Shown here piece after piece: positions 13,999 to 21,687 of a DNA stretch of 33,969 nucleotides. Each line of letters starts with the position of its first letter. The stretch's first letter is position 1. Source of the DNA: an uncultured Enterococcus sp. GTDB taxonomy: Bacteria; Bacillota; Bacilli; Lactobacillales; Enterococcaceae. Made by a program: the position numbers and the translations under genes. The DNA lies in the NCBI GenBank assembly GCA_946409145.1, contig CAMJVA010000002.1:1-33969 (forward strand), in the 5' to 3' direction. The notes under the pieces were generated by a model that saw only the letters and a program-made list of their open reading frames with translations, did not search any database and was not told where the DNA came from.

Positions 13999-15720
13999 AT
14001 GGAAATAAAGAAAAAACGGGATTTAACAAAAGTCACTACCCCGCATACTTATGTAATTATTTTTATTGTCGTTATTTTGGCGTGGCTTTTGACCTTTTTA
14101 GTTCCTGCAGGGAAATTTAGTACCACAGAAGTACAATATAAGGACGCTAATGGGGAGACCGCTACAAGAACAGTCTTAGAAGATGGGACTTTCCGTTATG
14201 ATTATCCTTTAGATCAAGAATTTGTGTATGACAAATTAGAGGAATTGAAAAAAGATCCTCAAGAGTTAAAAGAATTAGAGGTTCCTGAAGCAGGTTTAGA
14301 TGAAGTGATTGCTGCTGGGGAAAATAAATTAACTCAAGAAACCTTAGATGAAATTTCTTTAACAGATGATACTTTGTATAAATTATACGGAGAAGATATT
14401 TATAATAAATCAGAAAAAATTCATAAAACAGCGAAAATTTGGGGAACTGATGATTTTGGTGGTTTTGGTTTTCTAAACTTTATTTTTGAAGGATTAGTTT
14501 CTGGAGATAAATATGGTTCTGCTGTGGGAATTGTGGCTTTAATTTTAGTCGTTGGTGGCGCTTTTGGAATTATTATGAGAACTGGGGCCATTGATGCTGG
14601 AATTTATGCTTTTATTTCAAAAACTCGCGGTATGGAAAAACTAGCCATTCCTTTATTATTCTTTGCTTTTTCTTTAGGAGGAGCAACTTTTGGTATGGCT
14701 GAAGAAGTCATTCCTTTTTCCATGGTCATGGTGCCTTTTGTAATTGCTTTAGGCTATGATTCTATTGTGGCCGTTACAGTGACTTATGTGGCCTCCCAAG
14801 TAGGGAATGCCGCTTCTTGGATGAGTCCATTTTCTGTTGCCGTAGCTCAAGGAATTGCGGGAATTCCAGTTTTATCTGGGGCTAATTTCCGGTTAATTAT
14901 GTGGTTTGTCATTACCGGTTTATCAGCTACTTATTTAATGATTTACGCAGAAAAAATTCGGAAAAATCCAACAAAATCCATTGTGTATGATTCTGATGCA
15001 CACTTTAGAACTTCCATTGAAAAAACAGCCGAAGAACAAAAACCATTTTTATTGGGACATAAAATTATTTTATTAGAAATGGTAGCTGTCCTTATTTGGA
15101 TTATTTGGGGCGTGACGAAAAAAGGATATTATATTCCAGAAATTGCCTCACAATTTTTCGTAATGGGCTTTGTTTCAGGGGTTACAGCAGTGATTTTCAA
15201 ACTAGGAATGGGTTGGAATGATATTGCTAAAAGTTTCCAAGCTGGTGCAGCAGATCTTGCTGGAACCGCAATTGTTGTGGGAATGGCCAAAGGAATTTTA
15301 CTTGTATTAGGTGGTTCAGACGCTAATGTGCCTTCTGCCCTTAATACTATTTTACACAGTATCGGGACACTTTTAACAGGAGTTCCTTCTATGATTGGTG
15401 CTTGGATTATGTATATTTTCCAAAGCTTATTCAACTTAGTCGTAACATCAAACTCTGGACAAGCAGCACTAACCATGCCAATTATGGCTCCTCTTGCTGA
15501 TTTAGTTCATGTTCCAAGACAAATTGCTGTTCTTGCCTTCCAATTAGGTGCTGGCTTTGTGGATGCCTTCACGCCAGTTTCAGCAAGTTTAATTGGTGTT
15601 TTAGGCGTAGCGAGAATTGAATGGGCTAAATGGGCTAAATTCCAAATTAAAATGCAAGGATTTTTCTTCTTGTTAGGAACAATCTTTATTATGATTGCAG
15701 TTGCCATTGGCTTACAATAA
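13999..15720 (+). CDS. YfcC/DcuC-superfamily membrane carrier with long acidic extracytoplasmic segment
   Basis: From the ATG at 13999 (AGGAAGGA eight bases upstream) the protein has 573 residues. It opens with MEIKKKRDLTKVTTPHTYVIIF and a first membrane helix (about 17-36) ending in PAGKF, as in YfcC-family carriers. About a dozen hydrophobic segments follow from residue 170 on, with family-like stretches GGAFGIIMRTGAID, GGATFGMAEEVIPF, SQVGNAASWMSPFSVAVAQG and TSNSGQAALTMPIMAPLADL. Substrates for this family are poorly defined; peptides, amino acids, or C4-dicarboxylates are suggested. Residues about 42-155, between helix 1 and 2, form an acidic, Leu/Glu-rich loop roughly 80-90 residues longer than I expect for the family (about 470-510 total). 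The gene has its own promoter and terminator. Confidence 0.82.
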   Translation: MEIKKKRDLTKVTTPHTYVIIFIVVILAWLLTFLVPAGKFSTTEVQYKDANGETATRTVLEDGTFRYDYPLDQEFVYDKLEELKKDPQELKELEVPEAGLDEVIAAGENKLTQETLDEISLTDDTLYKLYGEDIYNKSEKIHKTAKIWGTDDFGGFGFLNFIFEGLVSGDKYGSAVGIVALILVVGGAFGIIMRTGAIDAGIYAFISKTRGMEKLAIPLLFFAFSLGGATFGMAEEVIPFSMVMVPFVIALGYDSIVAVTVTYVASQVGNAASWMSPFSVAVAQGIAGIPVLSGANFRLIMWFVITGLSATYLMIYAEKIRKNPTKSIVYDSDAHFRTSIEKTAEEQKPFLLGHKIILLEMVAVLIWIIWGVTKKGYYIPEIASQFFVMGFVSGVTAVIFKLGMGWNDIAKSFQAGAADLAGTAIVVGMAKGILLVLGGSDANVPSALNTILHSIGTLLTGVPSMIGAWIMYIFQSLFNLVVTSNSGQAALTMPIMAPLADLVHVPRQIAVLAFQLGAGFVDAFTPVSASLIGVLGVARIEWAKWAKFQIKMQGFFFLLGTIFIMIAVAIGLQ

Positions 15721-15729
15721 TTAAAATTT

Positions 15730-15784
15730 AAAAAAACTCCTTTTGTCTTTTAGAAAATTTTCTAAAAGATGAAGGGAGTTTTTT
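15730..15784 (+). terminator. Long palindromic terminator after the carrier gene
   Basis: AAAAAACTCC at 15731-15740 pairs with GGGAGTTTTTT at 15774-15784, and TCTTTTAGAAAA pairs with TTTTCTAAAAGA in the centre. T run follows. The near-symmetry would allow action on both strands. Confidence 0.8.
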
Positions 15785-15938
15785 AGTTGAATAAAAATTT
15801 TTAAAGGAAGTGCTCTTATTTTTTAGTAAACGTTGTGCCCTTTATTTTTAACAAGCAGAATGACTCAAGGAAATAATAAAAAAATGCTATGATAAAAATG
15901 AAATTAAAAAATTTTTGCGAAAGGCAGTTGCTGTTTAT

Positions 15939-16673
15939 ATGGAAAATAATTTAGTGGATATTTTAATCAATCATCGTTCTGTTCGTGAATTTACTAAAGA
16001 AAAAATTAGTGACGACCAGAAAAAAATAATCATTGATGCTGCCCAAATGGCCCCAACTTCTAGCTACTTACAAGCTTATACCATTATTGAAGTGACTGAT
16101 ATGGAAAAAAGAAAAGTCCTAAAAGAAATTTCTGGGGGACAAGAATGGGTAGAAAAAGCCCCAGTAGTTTATTTATTTTGCGCAGATCTTCACCGCATAG
16201 AAACATTAATGGAAGTGGATGAGAAGATCTTAGAAAACGTTGAATTATATACAGTAGCCGTGGTGGATGCTTCTTTAGCTGCTCAAAAAGCGTTCATTGC
16301 TGCTCAAAGTCTAGGCCTTGGAGGAATTACTGTAGGCGGTATTCGAAATAATATGCCAAAATTAAGCGAACTTTTTAATTTGCCAAGTAAAGTAATGCCT
16401 TTATTTTTATTATGTTTAGGTCATCCTAAAGAAGAAAGAGCTAAAAAACCTCGTTTACCGCAAAAAATGATTTTAGGTGAAAATACTTATCCAACTTTTG
16501 AGCAAAAAGATCTTATTTCTTATGACCAACAAGTGAGTGAATTTTACAATCACTTAACTAAAGGTGTGGACCAATATTCTTGGACAGAACGTTGCGAACA
16601 TGCTTTAGCTCAAAAACCCCGCTTTGAAGTCACGGATTTTGTTAAAAAAGCTGGCTTTTTAAATTTAGAGTAG
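15939..16673 (+). CDS. NfsA-type NADPH-dependent nitroreductase / flavin reductase
   Basis: The 244-residue protein has the NfsA/FrxA/NfrA1 signature: ILINHRSVREFTKEKISDDQKKIIIDAAQMAPTSSYLQAYTII at the start, which holds the FMN-binding HRSxRxF and the APTSSxxQ segment, then a VVDASLAAQKAFIAAQSLGLGGITVGGIRNN block and LFLLCLGHPKEERAKKPRLP. Such homodimeric FMN enzymes reduce nitro compounds, quinones or free flavin with NAD(P)H. The ATG at 15939 gives the usual family length and N terminus, but the AAGG site is 14 bases away, so initiation may be weak. An extended -10 (TGCTATGAT, 15885-15893) lies upstream. The gene is flanked by terminators and appears monocistronic. Confidence 0.87.
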   Translation: MENNLVDILINHRSVREFTKEKISDDQKKIIIDAAQMAPTSSYLQAYTIIEVTDMEKRKVLKEISGGQEWVEKAPVVYLFCADLHRIETLMEVDEKILENVELYTVAVVDASLAAQKAFIAAQSLGLGGITVGGIRNNMPKLSELFNLPSKVMPLFLLCLGHPKEERAKKPRLPQKMILGENTYPTFEQKDLISYDQQVSEFYNHLTKGVDQYSWTERCEHALAQKPRFEVTDFVKKAGFLNLE

Positions 16674-16690
16674 AAAATAATTTAAGCAAG

Positions 16691-16724
16691 AAAAAAGAGT
16701 AGGACAACTGTCTTACTCTTTTTT
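16691..16724 (+). terminator. Terminator after the nitroreductase gene
   Basis: AAAAAAGAGTAGGACA (16691-16706) pairs with TGTCTTACTCTTTTTT (16709-16724) across a 2-base centre, with one G-T pair. Both flanks end in A/T runs, so it may work in both directions. Confidence 0.8.
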
Positions 16725-16883
16725 GGCATTTCTAATAAATGAAAGAAAAAGTCATTTAAAAAAATAAGTCATCTTACCAAGACATTAAAGTGTTTATTAT
16801 TTGTCCCTATGAGAAAAAATTTTTAACAGAAGGTCTAAGATTTTTAAAATTTAAAGTGGAGCGTTTAGGAAATAATCGTTTTA

Positions 16884-16892
16884 TGTTAAAAT
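16884..16892 (+). promoter_or_regulatory. Extended -10 promoter element upstream of zapA
   Basis: TGTTAAAAT has the TGn extension before a TAAAAT hexamer. The -35 candidate TTTAGG (16864-16869) at 17 bp is weak, as expected for extended -10 promoters. Confidence 0.5.
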
Positions 16893-16922
16893 ACAAAGGA
16901 TGCACTAAAGGAGGATACACTA

Positions 16923-17354
16923 ATGAGTGAAAAAATTAGATATAAAGCAGTGATTGCCGAAAAAACCTATACAATTATTTCCCCAGAAACAAAAAGTCAG
17001 CTGGATTTAGTCACGGAAATGGTCAATGAACAACTAAATGAAATTAAACAATTATCGCCAAATATTTCTAGTGAAGAAGCAGCGATTTTATGCGCAATTA
17101 ATGCAGTGAACGACCAAGTAAAAAAACAAACAGAACTTTTAATGTTAAAAAAAGAAATGATAGAAGTGAAAAAAGCCAATGCTAGAGTGAAAGAATTAGA
17201 GAAAAAAGTGAATAAAATGAATGAAGTAGAAGAAAAAGCACGAATTGCTTTAAAAGAAATGGGCAGTCATCAAGGAGTCAGTGATCCTTTACAAGCCCAA
17301 CAAATTTTAAATCAAATTCAAAAGCAAAAAATTCAAGATAAAAGCGAGGGATAA
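16923..17354 (+). CDS. zapA: Cell division protein ZapA
   Basis: ZapA binds FtsZ and promotes bundling of FtsZ filaments at the division ring. The 143-residue protein starts with KIRYKAVIAEKTYTIISPET and continues into the typical ZapA helix region DLVTEMVNEQLNEIKQLSPNISSEEAAILCAINAVNDQVKKQ. A coiled coil rich in Lys and Glu runs from about residue 60 to 115, followed by a Gln-rich tail. It is longer than B. subtilis ZapA (about 85). The ATG follows a GGAGG site. It is the first gene of zapA-cvpA-mutS2, a conserved Bacilli neighbourhood; cvpA starts 1 bp after its stop. Confidence 0.88.
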   Translation: MSEKIRYKAVIAEKTYTIISPETKSQLDLVTEMVNEQLNEIKQLSPNISSEEAAILCAINAVNDQVKKQTELLMLKKEMIEVKKANARVKELEKKVNKMNEVEEKARIALKEMGSHQGVSDPLQAQQILNQIQKQKIQDKSEG

Positions 17355-17355
17355 A

Positions 17356-17910
17356 ATGTTAACCGTACTTATTTTAATGATACTAGCCCTAGGATTTTAC
17401 ACAGGAGCCAGAAGAGGACTAGTGTTACAAGTTGTTTATACTCTTGGGTATTTCATTTCCTTTTTAGTTGCCAAACACTATTATGCCAAACTAGCTCCAA
17501 GTTTAGAATTATACATTCCATATCCAGCAGCCACGTTAGACTCGAAATTAGTCTTTTTCTCTGGAAATGTCATTTTAGAATTAGATAAAGCTTTTTATGC
17601 AGCCGTTGCCTTTGCGATTATTTTATTTGCCGGGTGGCTTTTGACACGCTTTATTGGGATTTTTTTCCACAATTTAACTTATTTTCCTTTAATTAACCAA
17701 GTGAATTGGTTAGGAGGAGGGCTCTTAAGTTTATTGGTAACTTATGTGTGTCTATTTTTAATTTTATGGATGCTATCTTTGATTCCTTTAGATGTGATTC
17801 AAAATTTATTTGCCAAAAGTAGTTTAGCCAAAAATATGGTGGAAAACACACCTATTTTCTCAAAAGAAATTTACAATTTATGGATTACTAAAATCATTCC
17901 CGCCCTCTAG
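17356..17910 (+). CDS. CvpA-family membrane protein
   Basis: This 184-residue protein has four predicted membrane segments (about 1-16, 22-41, 78-100 and 118-142), with the N-terminal GFYTGARRGLVLQVVYTLGYFISF that marks the CvpA/colicin V production family. The molecular function of CvpA is not established; in enterobacteria it affects bile and envelope stress. The position directly between zapA and mutS2 is the same as yshB in B. subtilis, though the polX gene found there is absent here. The ribosome binding site lies inside the end of zapA (GCGAGGGAT). Confidence 0.85.
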   Translation: MLTVLILMILALGFYTGARRGLVLQVVYTLGYFISFLVAKHYYAKLAPSLELYIPYPAATLDSKLVFFSGNVILELDKAFYAAVAFAIILFAGWLLTRFIGIFFHNLTYFPLINQVNWLGGGLLSLLVTYVCLFLILWMLSLIPLDVIQNLFAKSSLAKNMVENTPIFSKEIYNLWITKIIPAL

Positions 17911-17931
17911 TACAGAAAGAAAGGTGATACC

Positions 17932-20286
17932 TTGAACGAGAAAGTATTACAAACCTTAGAATATGGGAAAATTATTCAACAATTAAACAGTTTTACGGTG
18001 ACGAAATTAGGCCAAGAAATGGTCGCACAGTTAAAACCGGCTGGAACAAAAGAAAAAGTTTTAGAACTTTTAGAAGAAACGGAAGATGCGTTTAAAGTCT
18101 TACGCTTACGAGGAGGCATTCCTGTTGCCCAATTAGAAAATATTGCCCCTCATTTAAAAAGAATTGACATTGGTGCTGATTTAAATGGCACAGAGCTAGC
18201 ACAAGTGACCCGAGTTTTAACCACTACTAAAGAAGTAGCCGATTTTTTAAAAGAACTAAAAGAGCAAGAACAAGAGTTTATGCATCTTTATGATGCCTTA
18301 GAAGAATTGGTTATTTTGCCAGAACTTACCAAACAATTAAAAATAGCCATTGACGAAGACGGCCATGTGACTGATGAAGCTAGCCCGTTACTTAAACAAT
18401 TGCGCCAGCAAATTAAACGCAGTGAGCAAAATGTGAGAGAACAATTAGACGGTTATTTACGCGGTTCCCAAGCAAAATATTTATCTGATACGATTATTAC
18501 CATTAGAAATGATCGCTATGTGATTCCAGTGAAACAAGAATACCGCAATGTTTTTGGTGGTGTTGTTCATGATCAAAGTGCATCAGGACAAACTTTATTT
18601 ATGGAACCTCGCTCAGTGGTGGAATTAAATAATCGTTTGCGCCAACAACAAATTGCTGAACGGGAAGAAATTTCACGAATTTTAGCTGAACTTTCTGCTG
18701 CTCTAGTGCCTCATACAAAAGAAATTCATCATAATGCCTATATTTTAGGAAAATTAGATGTAATGAATGCTAAAGCCAAATACGGCAAAGAAATAAAAGG
18801 AACTATTCCTACTTTGACCAAAGGAGAAGTGGCTTTATTTAAAGCGCGTCATCCTTTATTGGACCCTAAAAAAGCGGTAGCCAATGATTTAACTTTAGGA
18901 AAAGATTATCAAGCCATTGTCATTACAGGACCTAATACAGGTGGAAAAACCATTACTTTAAAAACATTAGGCTTACTGCAGTTAATGGGACAAACTGGTT
19001 TGGCTTTACCTGTGGAAGAAAATTCAAAAATTGCTTTATTTGAAGAAATTTATGCTGATATTGGTGATGAACAATCTATTGAGCAAAATTTATCCACTTT
19101 TTCTTCTCATATGACGAATATTGTTAAAATTTTAAATAAAGCAGATGAAAAAAGTCTGGTTTTATTTGACGAATTAGGTGCAGGAACTGATCCCCAAGAA
19201 GGAGCTGCTTTAGCCATTGCAATTTTAGACGACTTAGGGGCAAAACAAAGTTACGTCATGGCTACCACTCATTATCCTGAGTTGAAAATTTATGGTTATA
19301 ATCGTCCCAATACCATTAACGCTGCCATGGAATTTGATGTGGATACCTTATCTCCCACGTATCATTTATTAATTGGAGTTCCAGGGCGTTCTAACGCTTT
19401 TGAAATCTCCAAACGTTTAGGACTTTCCCCAAGTATTATTCAAAGTGCGAAACAAATTATTGACGGAGAAAGTCAAGATTTAAATGAAATGATTGCTGAT
19501 TTAGAAAATCAACGGAAAATGACTGAAACAGAATACCATGAACTTTTCCACTATAAAAAAGAAGCGGAAGATCTCTATCACGATTTGCAAAAAGCTTATG
19601 AGTATTTCTACACAGAGCGAGAAAATGAATTAGCTAAAGGAAAGAAAAAAGCCAATGCATTAATTGATGAAGCAAAAGAACAAGCGGAAGAAATTATTAA
19701 AGAATTGCGAAACAAACAGCTTTCAGGGCAAAATCAAAATATTAAAGAGCATGAATTTATTGCAGCTAAAAGTGCTTTAGATGATTTAAAACAAGAAGAC
19801 ACGTTGAAAAAAAATAAAGTTTTACAAAAAGCCAAAGAAAAGAAAAAATTTAAACCTGGAGACGAAGTAATGTCTGGAACTTACGGACAACGTGGGGTTT
19901 TAATTTCGCAAAATTCTAAAGGCAGTTGGCAAGTGCAAATGGGAATTTTAAAAATGAATTTACCAGAAGAAGACTTGACTAAAGTGGTCACAAAAGAACC
20001 TGAACAAAAAATTGTTACCATGCGTTCTAGTCAAACCTCTCACGTGTCTCCTTCTTTAGACCTTCGAGGAAAACGTTATGAAGAAGCGTTAAATGAAGTA
20101 GATCTTTATTTAGATGCGGCTATTTTAGCAGGCTATCCTCAAGTAACCATTGTTCACGGGAAAGGAACGGGAGCATTACGCCAAGGAATTACGGAATATT
20201 TGAAAAATCATTCTAGTGTACAAAAATTTGAATTTGCCCCTAATAACCAAGGAGGCAATGGGGCAACCATTGTTTATTTTAAATAA
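17932..20286 (+). CDS. mutS2: MutS2, ATPase and Smr endonuclease-domain protein
   Basis: The 784-residue protein has a MutS-type clamp/lever region, the ATPase with Walker A GPNTGGKT (333-340) and Walker B LVLFDE (409-414) followed by GAGTDP, a long charged coiled coil (about 510-640), a KOW-like segment (KFKPGDEVMSGTYGQRGVLIS) and a C-terminal Smr domain starting LDLRGK (709-714) with HGKGTG (742-747). It lacks the mismatch-recognition domain of MutS1. In B. subtilis MutS2 has been described as acting on collided ribosomes; suppression of recombination was proposed earlier. The start is a TTG at 17932 after AAAGGTGAT, giving the usual N terminus MNEKVLQTLEYGKI. Confidence 0.95.
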   Translation: MNEKVLQTLEYGKIIQQLNSFTVTKLGQEMVAQLKPAGTKEKVLELLEETEDAFKVLRLRGGIPVAQLENIAPHLKRIDIGADLNGTELAQVTRVLTTTKEVADFLKELKEQEQEFMHLYDALEELVILPELTKQLKIAIDEDGHVTDEASPLLKQLRQQIKRSEQNVREQLDGYLRGSQAKYLSDTIITIRNDRYVIPVKQEYRNVFGGVVHDQSASGQTLFMEPRSVVELNNRLRQQQIAEREEISRILAELSAALVPHTKEIHHNAYILGKLDVMNAKAKYGKEIKGTIPTLTKGEVALFKARHPLLDPKKAVANDLTLGKDYQAIVITGPNTGGKTITLKTLGLLQLMGQTGLALPVEENSKIALFEEIYADIGDEQSIEQNLSTFSSHMTNIVKILNKADEKSLVLFDELGAGTDPQEGAALAIAILDDLGAKQSYVMATTHYPELKIYGYNRPNTINAAMEFDVDTLSPTYHLLIGVPGRSNAFEISKRLGLSPSIIQSAKQIIDGESQDLNEMIADLENQRKMTETEYHELFHYKKEAEDLYHDLQKAYEYFYTERENELAKGKKKANALIDEAKEQAEEIIKELRNKQLSGQNQNIKEHEFIAAKSALDDLKQEDTLKKNKVLQKAKEKKKFKPGDEVMSGTYGQRGVLISQNSKGSWQVQMGILKMNLPEEDLTKVVTKEPEQKIVTMRSSQTSHVSPSLDLRGKRYEEALNEVDLYLDAAILAGYPQVTIVHGKGTGALRQGITEYLKNHSSVQKFEFAPNNQGGNGATIVYFK

Positions 20287-20359
20287 TCTGCGTTAAAATA
20301 TTCGTTTTTCTGGCTTTTGTTTTCCCCTAAGCAAAAAGTTTAATGCAAAAGTTTTAAAG

Positions 20360-20368
20360 TGCTATACT
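20360..20368 (+). promoter_or_regulatory. Extended -10 promoter of trxA
   Basis: TGCTATACT combines the TGn extension with TATACT. The -35 region is poor. The strong AAGGAGG site of trxA follows about 22 bp later. Confidence 0.6.
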
Positions 20369-20405
20369 TAATTTAATTCAAGAAGAATTAAGGAGGAAAT
20401 AATAA

Positions 20406-20720
20406 ATGGCTGAAGTTATTACTGATAAAACTTTCCATGAAGCAACTGATGAAGGATTAGTTCTCATTGATTTTTGGGCAACTTGGTGTGGACCTTGTCG
20501 CATGCAAGCGCCTATTTTGGAACAATTAGAAATGGATTATGACGAAGATGAATTTAGAGTGGTTAAAATGGATGTGGATGAAAATCCAGAAACTCCTCGT
20601 TCATTTGGAATTATGTCCATTCCAACATTATTGTTGAAAAAAGATGGTCAAGTGGTAGAAAAAGTAATTGGTGTTCATACGAAACCTCAATTAAAAGAAT
20701 TAATTGATCGTCACTTATAA
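20406..20720 (+). CDS. trxA: Thioredoxin
   Basis: Thioredoxin is the general cytosolic disulfide reductant for ribonucleotide reductase, peroxidases and methionine sulfoxide reductases. The 104-residue protein shows the fold signature FWATWCGPCRMQAP with redox Cys28 and Cys31, the cis-Pro loop (IMSIPTLLL) and the normal family length. It has its own extended -10 promoter, a strong AAGGAGG ribosome binding site and its own terminator, so it appears monocistronic. Its position downstream of mutS2 is conserved among Bacilli. Confidence 0.96.
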   Translation: MAEVITDKTFHEATDEGLVLIDFWATWCGPCRMQAPILEQLEMDYDEDEFRVVKMDVDENPETPRSFGIMSIPTLLLKKDGQVVEKVIGVHTKPQLKELIDRHL

Positions 20721-20725
20721 AATTT

Positions 20726-20764
20726 AACCTTTTCAAAAGTTATAACTTTTGGAAAGGTTTTTTT
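20726..20764 (+). terminator. Terminator of trxA
   Basis: AACCTTTTCAAAAGT pairs with ACTTTTGGAAAGGTT around a short TAT loop, with one mismatch pair, followed by a T run. Confidence 0.85.
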
Positions 20765-20824
20765 ATCATCTTGACTTTTTTTTCTCATGAGCTAAGCTAA
20801 ATAAAAAGGACAGGAGGAAAAAGC

Positions 20825-21367
20825 GTGCCAGAATTTAACCAAGCTAATTATGAACAAGCCATAAAAGATTTAAAAGGTTCTCAAGTTTATGCCACTACTT
20901 TACAACACATGATGGAACACTCTATGCCAAAAGATTTTTTAACCGATGAACAATTTACTTGGCTCATTGATCATAGAGATTATTTAGCAGGACTTTTAGT
21001 AGTCACTATTGAAGATGAAAAAATTCCAGAAGAAAAAAGAGACTTGCCAGAAAACTTACCAGATCTTTTAAGAGCTTGGGAAAAAGAATTAACCTTGCAA
21101 ATGACTTTTTTAGGAGGCGTTTTTCAAGAAGTTCAAAGTATTACAGAGGATACAAAAGATGCTCCTTTAACAGAAGGAGAAGCAAGACGCATGAAAGCGG
21201 CCATTAGTGATTTAATGCAAGCTAACCGACAAGAACAAAAAGAAACAAGAGAATTAATTCCTGTGTTGGAGACGATTAAATCTCATCCAGTTAAGGCTTT
21301 AAATCAAGGAACAACTTTAAAATCTACAGAAAAAAAAGGATTTCTCGCCAGAATCTTTGGCAAATAA
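20825..21367 (+). CDS. Protein of unknown function, 180 residues
   Basis: I do not recognise this protein. It begins at a GTG after an excellent GGAGGA site at 20813-20818. It is predicted to be largely helical and acidic in the middle (EDEKIPEEKRDLPENLPDLLRAWEKEL), with no signal peptide or clear membrane helix. The last 20 residues are basic and end in KKGFLARIFGK, an amphipathic Lys/Phe tail of the kind that can contact membranes or nucleic acid. The gene is flanked by the trxA terminator and its own terminator, so it is likely monocistronic. Codon use matches its neighbours. Confidence 0.75.
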   Translation: MPEFNQANYEQAIKDLKGSQVYATTLQHMMEHSMPKDFLTDEQFTWLIDHRDYLAGLLVVTIEDEKIPEEKRDLPENLPDLLRAWEKELTLQMTFLGGVFQEVQSITEDTKDAPLTEGEARRMKAAISDLMQANRQEQKETRELIPVLETIKSHPVKALNQGTTLKSTEKKGFLARIFGK

Positions 21368-21380
21368 TGACATCCACGAT

Positions 21381-21422
21381 AAAATAATGGAAAGAGAATT
21401 TTTTTCTTTCCATTATTTTTTT
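21381..21422 (+). terminator. Terminator after the 180-residue unknown gene
   Basis: AAAATAATGGAAAG (21381-21394) pairs with CTTTCCATTATTTTT (21406-21420), T run follows. Confidence 0.85.
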
Positions 21423-21467
21423 ATAGCTATTGTTATCTAAGAAATAACTATTTAAGAGAAAAAAAGT

Positions 21468-21485
21468 TTGTGAAATTTTGCACGG
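21468..21485 (+). promoter_or_regulatory. Weak Rex-like site upstream of adhE
   Basis: TTGTGAAATTTTGCACGG has a perfect left half of the Gram-positive Rex consensus (TTGTGAAATATTTCACAA) and a degenerate right half. It lies about 140 bp upstream of the adhE -35, so it may be an auxiliary site or chance. Confidence 0.3.
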
Positions 21486-21543
21486 TTTAATTGTGAATGA
21501 AAGAGCAATCATTGCTTGTTTAAAAGTAATTACCTTGTTAAAA

Positions 21544-21560
21544 TCCCTTTGTGAAAGGGA
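21544..21560. repeat. Short perfect inverted repeat upstream of adhE
   Basis: TCCCTTT-GTG-AAAGGGA is a 7-bp perfect dyad about 40 bp upstream of the adhE -35. It overlaps a TTTGTGAAA half-site. No known regulator motif is recognised. Confidence 0.4.
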
Positions 21561-21577
21561 AATAACTGTTAAATTAA

Positions 21578-21593
21578 TGTGATTTTTATCACA
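21578..21593. promoter_or_regulatory. Rex-type operator upstream of adhE
   Basis: TGTGATTTTTATCACA is a perfect TGTGA-N6-TCACA dyad, the core of the redox repressor Rex site (TTGTGA...TCACAA), ending 7 bp before the adhE -35. Rex releases DNA at high NADH, which fits control of a fermentative NADH-consuming enzyme. The same core also fits CRP/FNR-family proteins. Confidence 0.65.
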
Positions 21594-21600
21594 AAAAGTC

Positions 21601-21629
21601 TTGAATAATTCTTTTTTTATTGTTATGAT
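21601..21629 (+). promoter_or_regulatory. Promoter of adhE
   Basis: TTGAAT (21601-21606), 17-bp spacer, TATGAT (21624-21629) with a TGT extension at 21621-21623. The adhE start lies about 60 bp downstream. Confidence 0.75.
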
Positions 21630-21687
21630 ACAAAAGTAATCGAAAGAAAAAATAAATTTTAAAACATAAACTCAGGAGGAATTTTTA

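Noticed and set aside
15129..15476. Open frame opposite the YfcC-family gene
   Set aside because: Shadow frame produced by hydrophobic codon use on the other strand.
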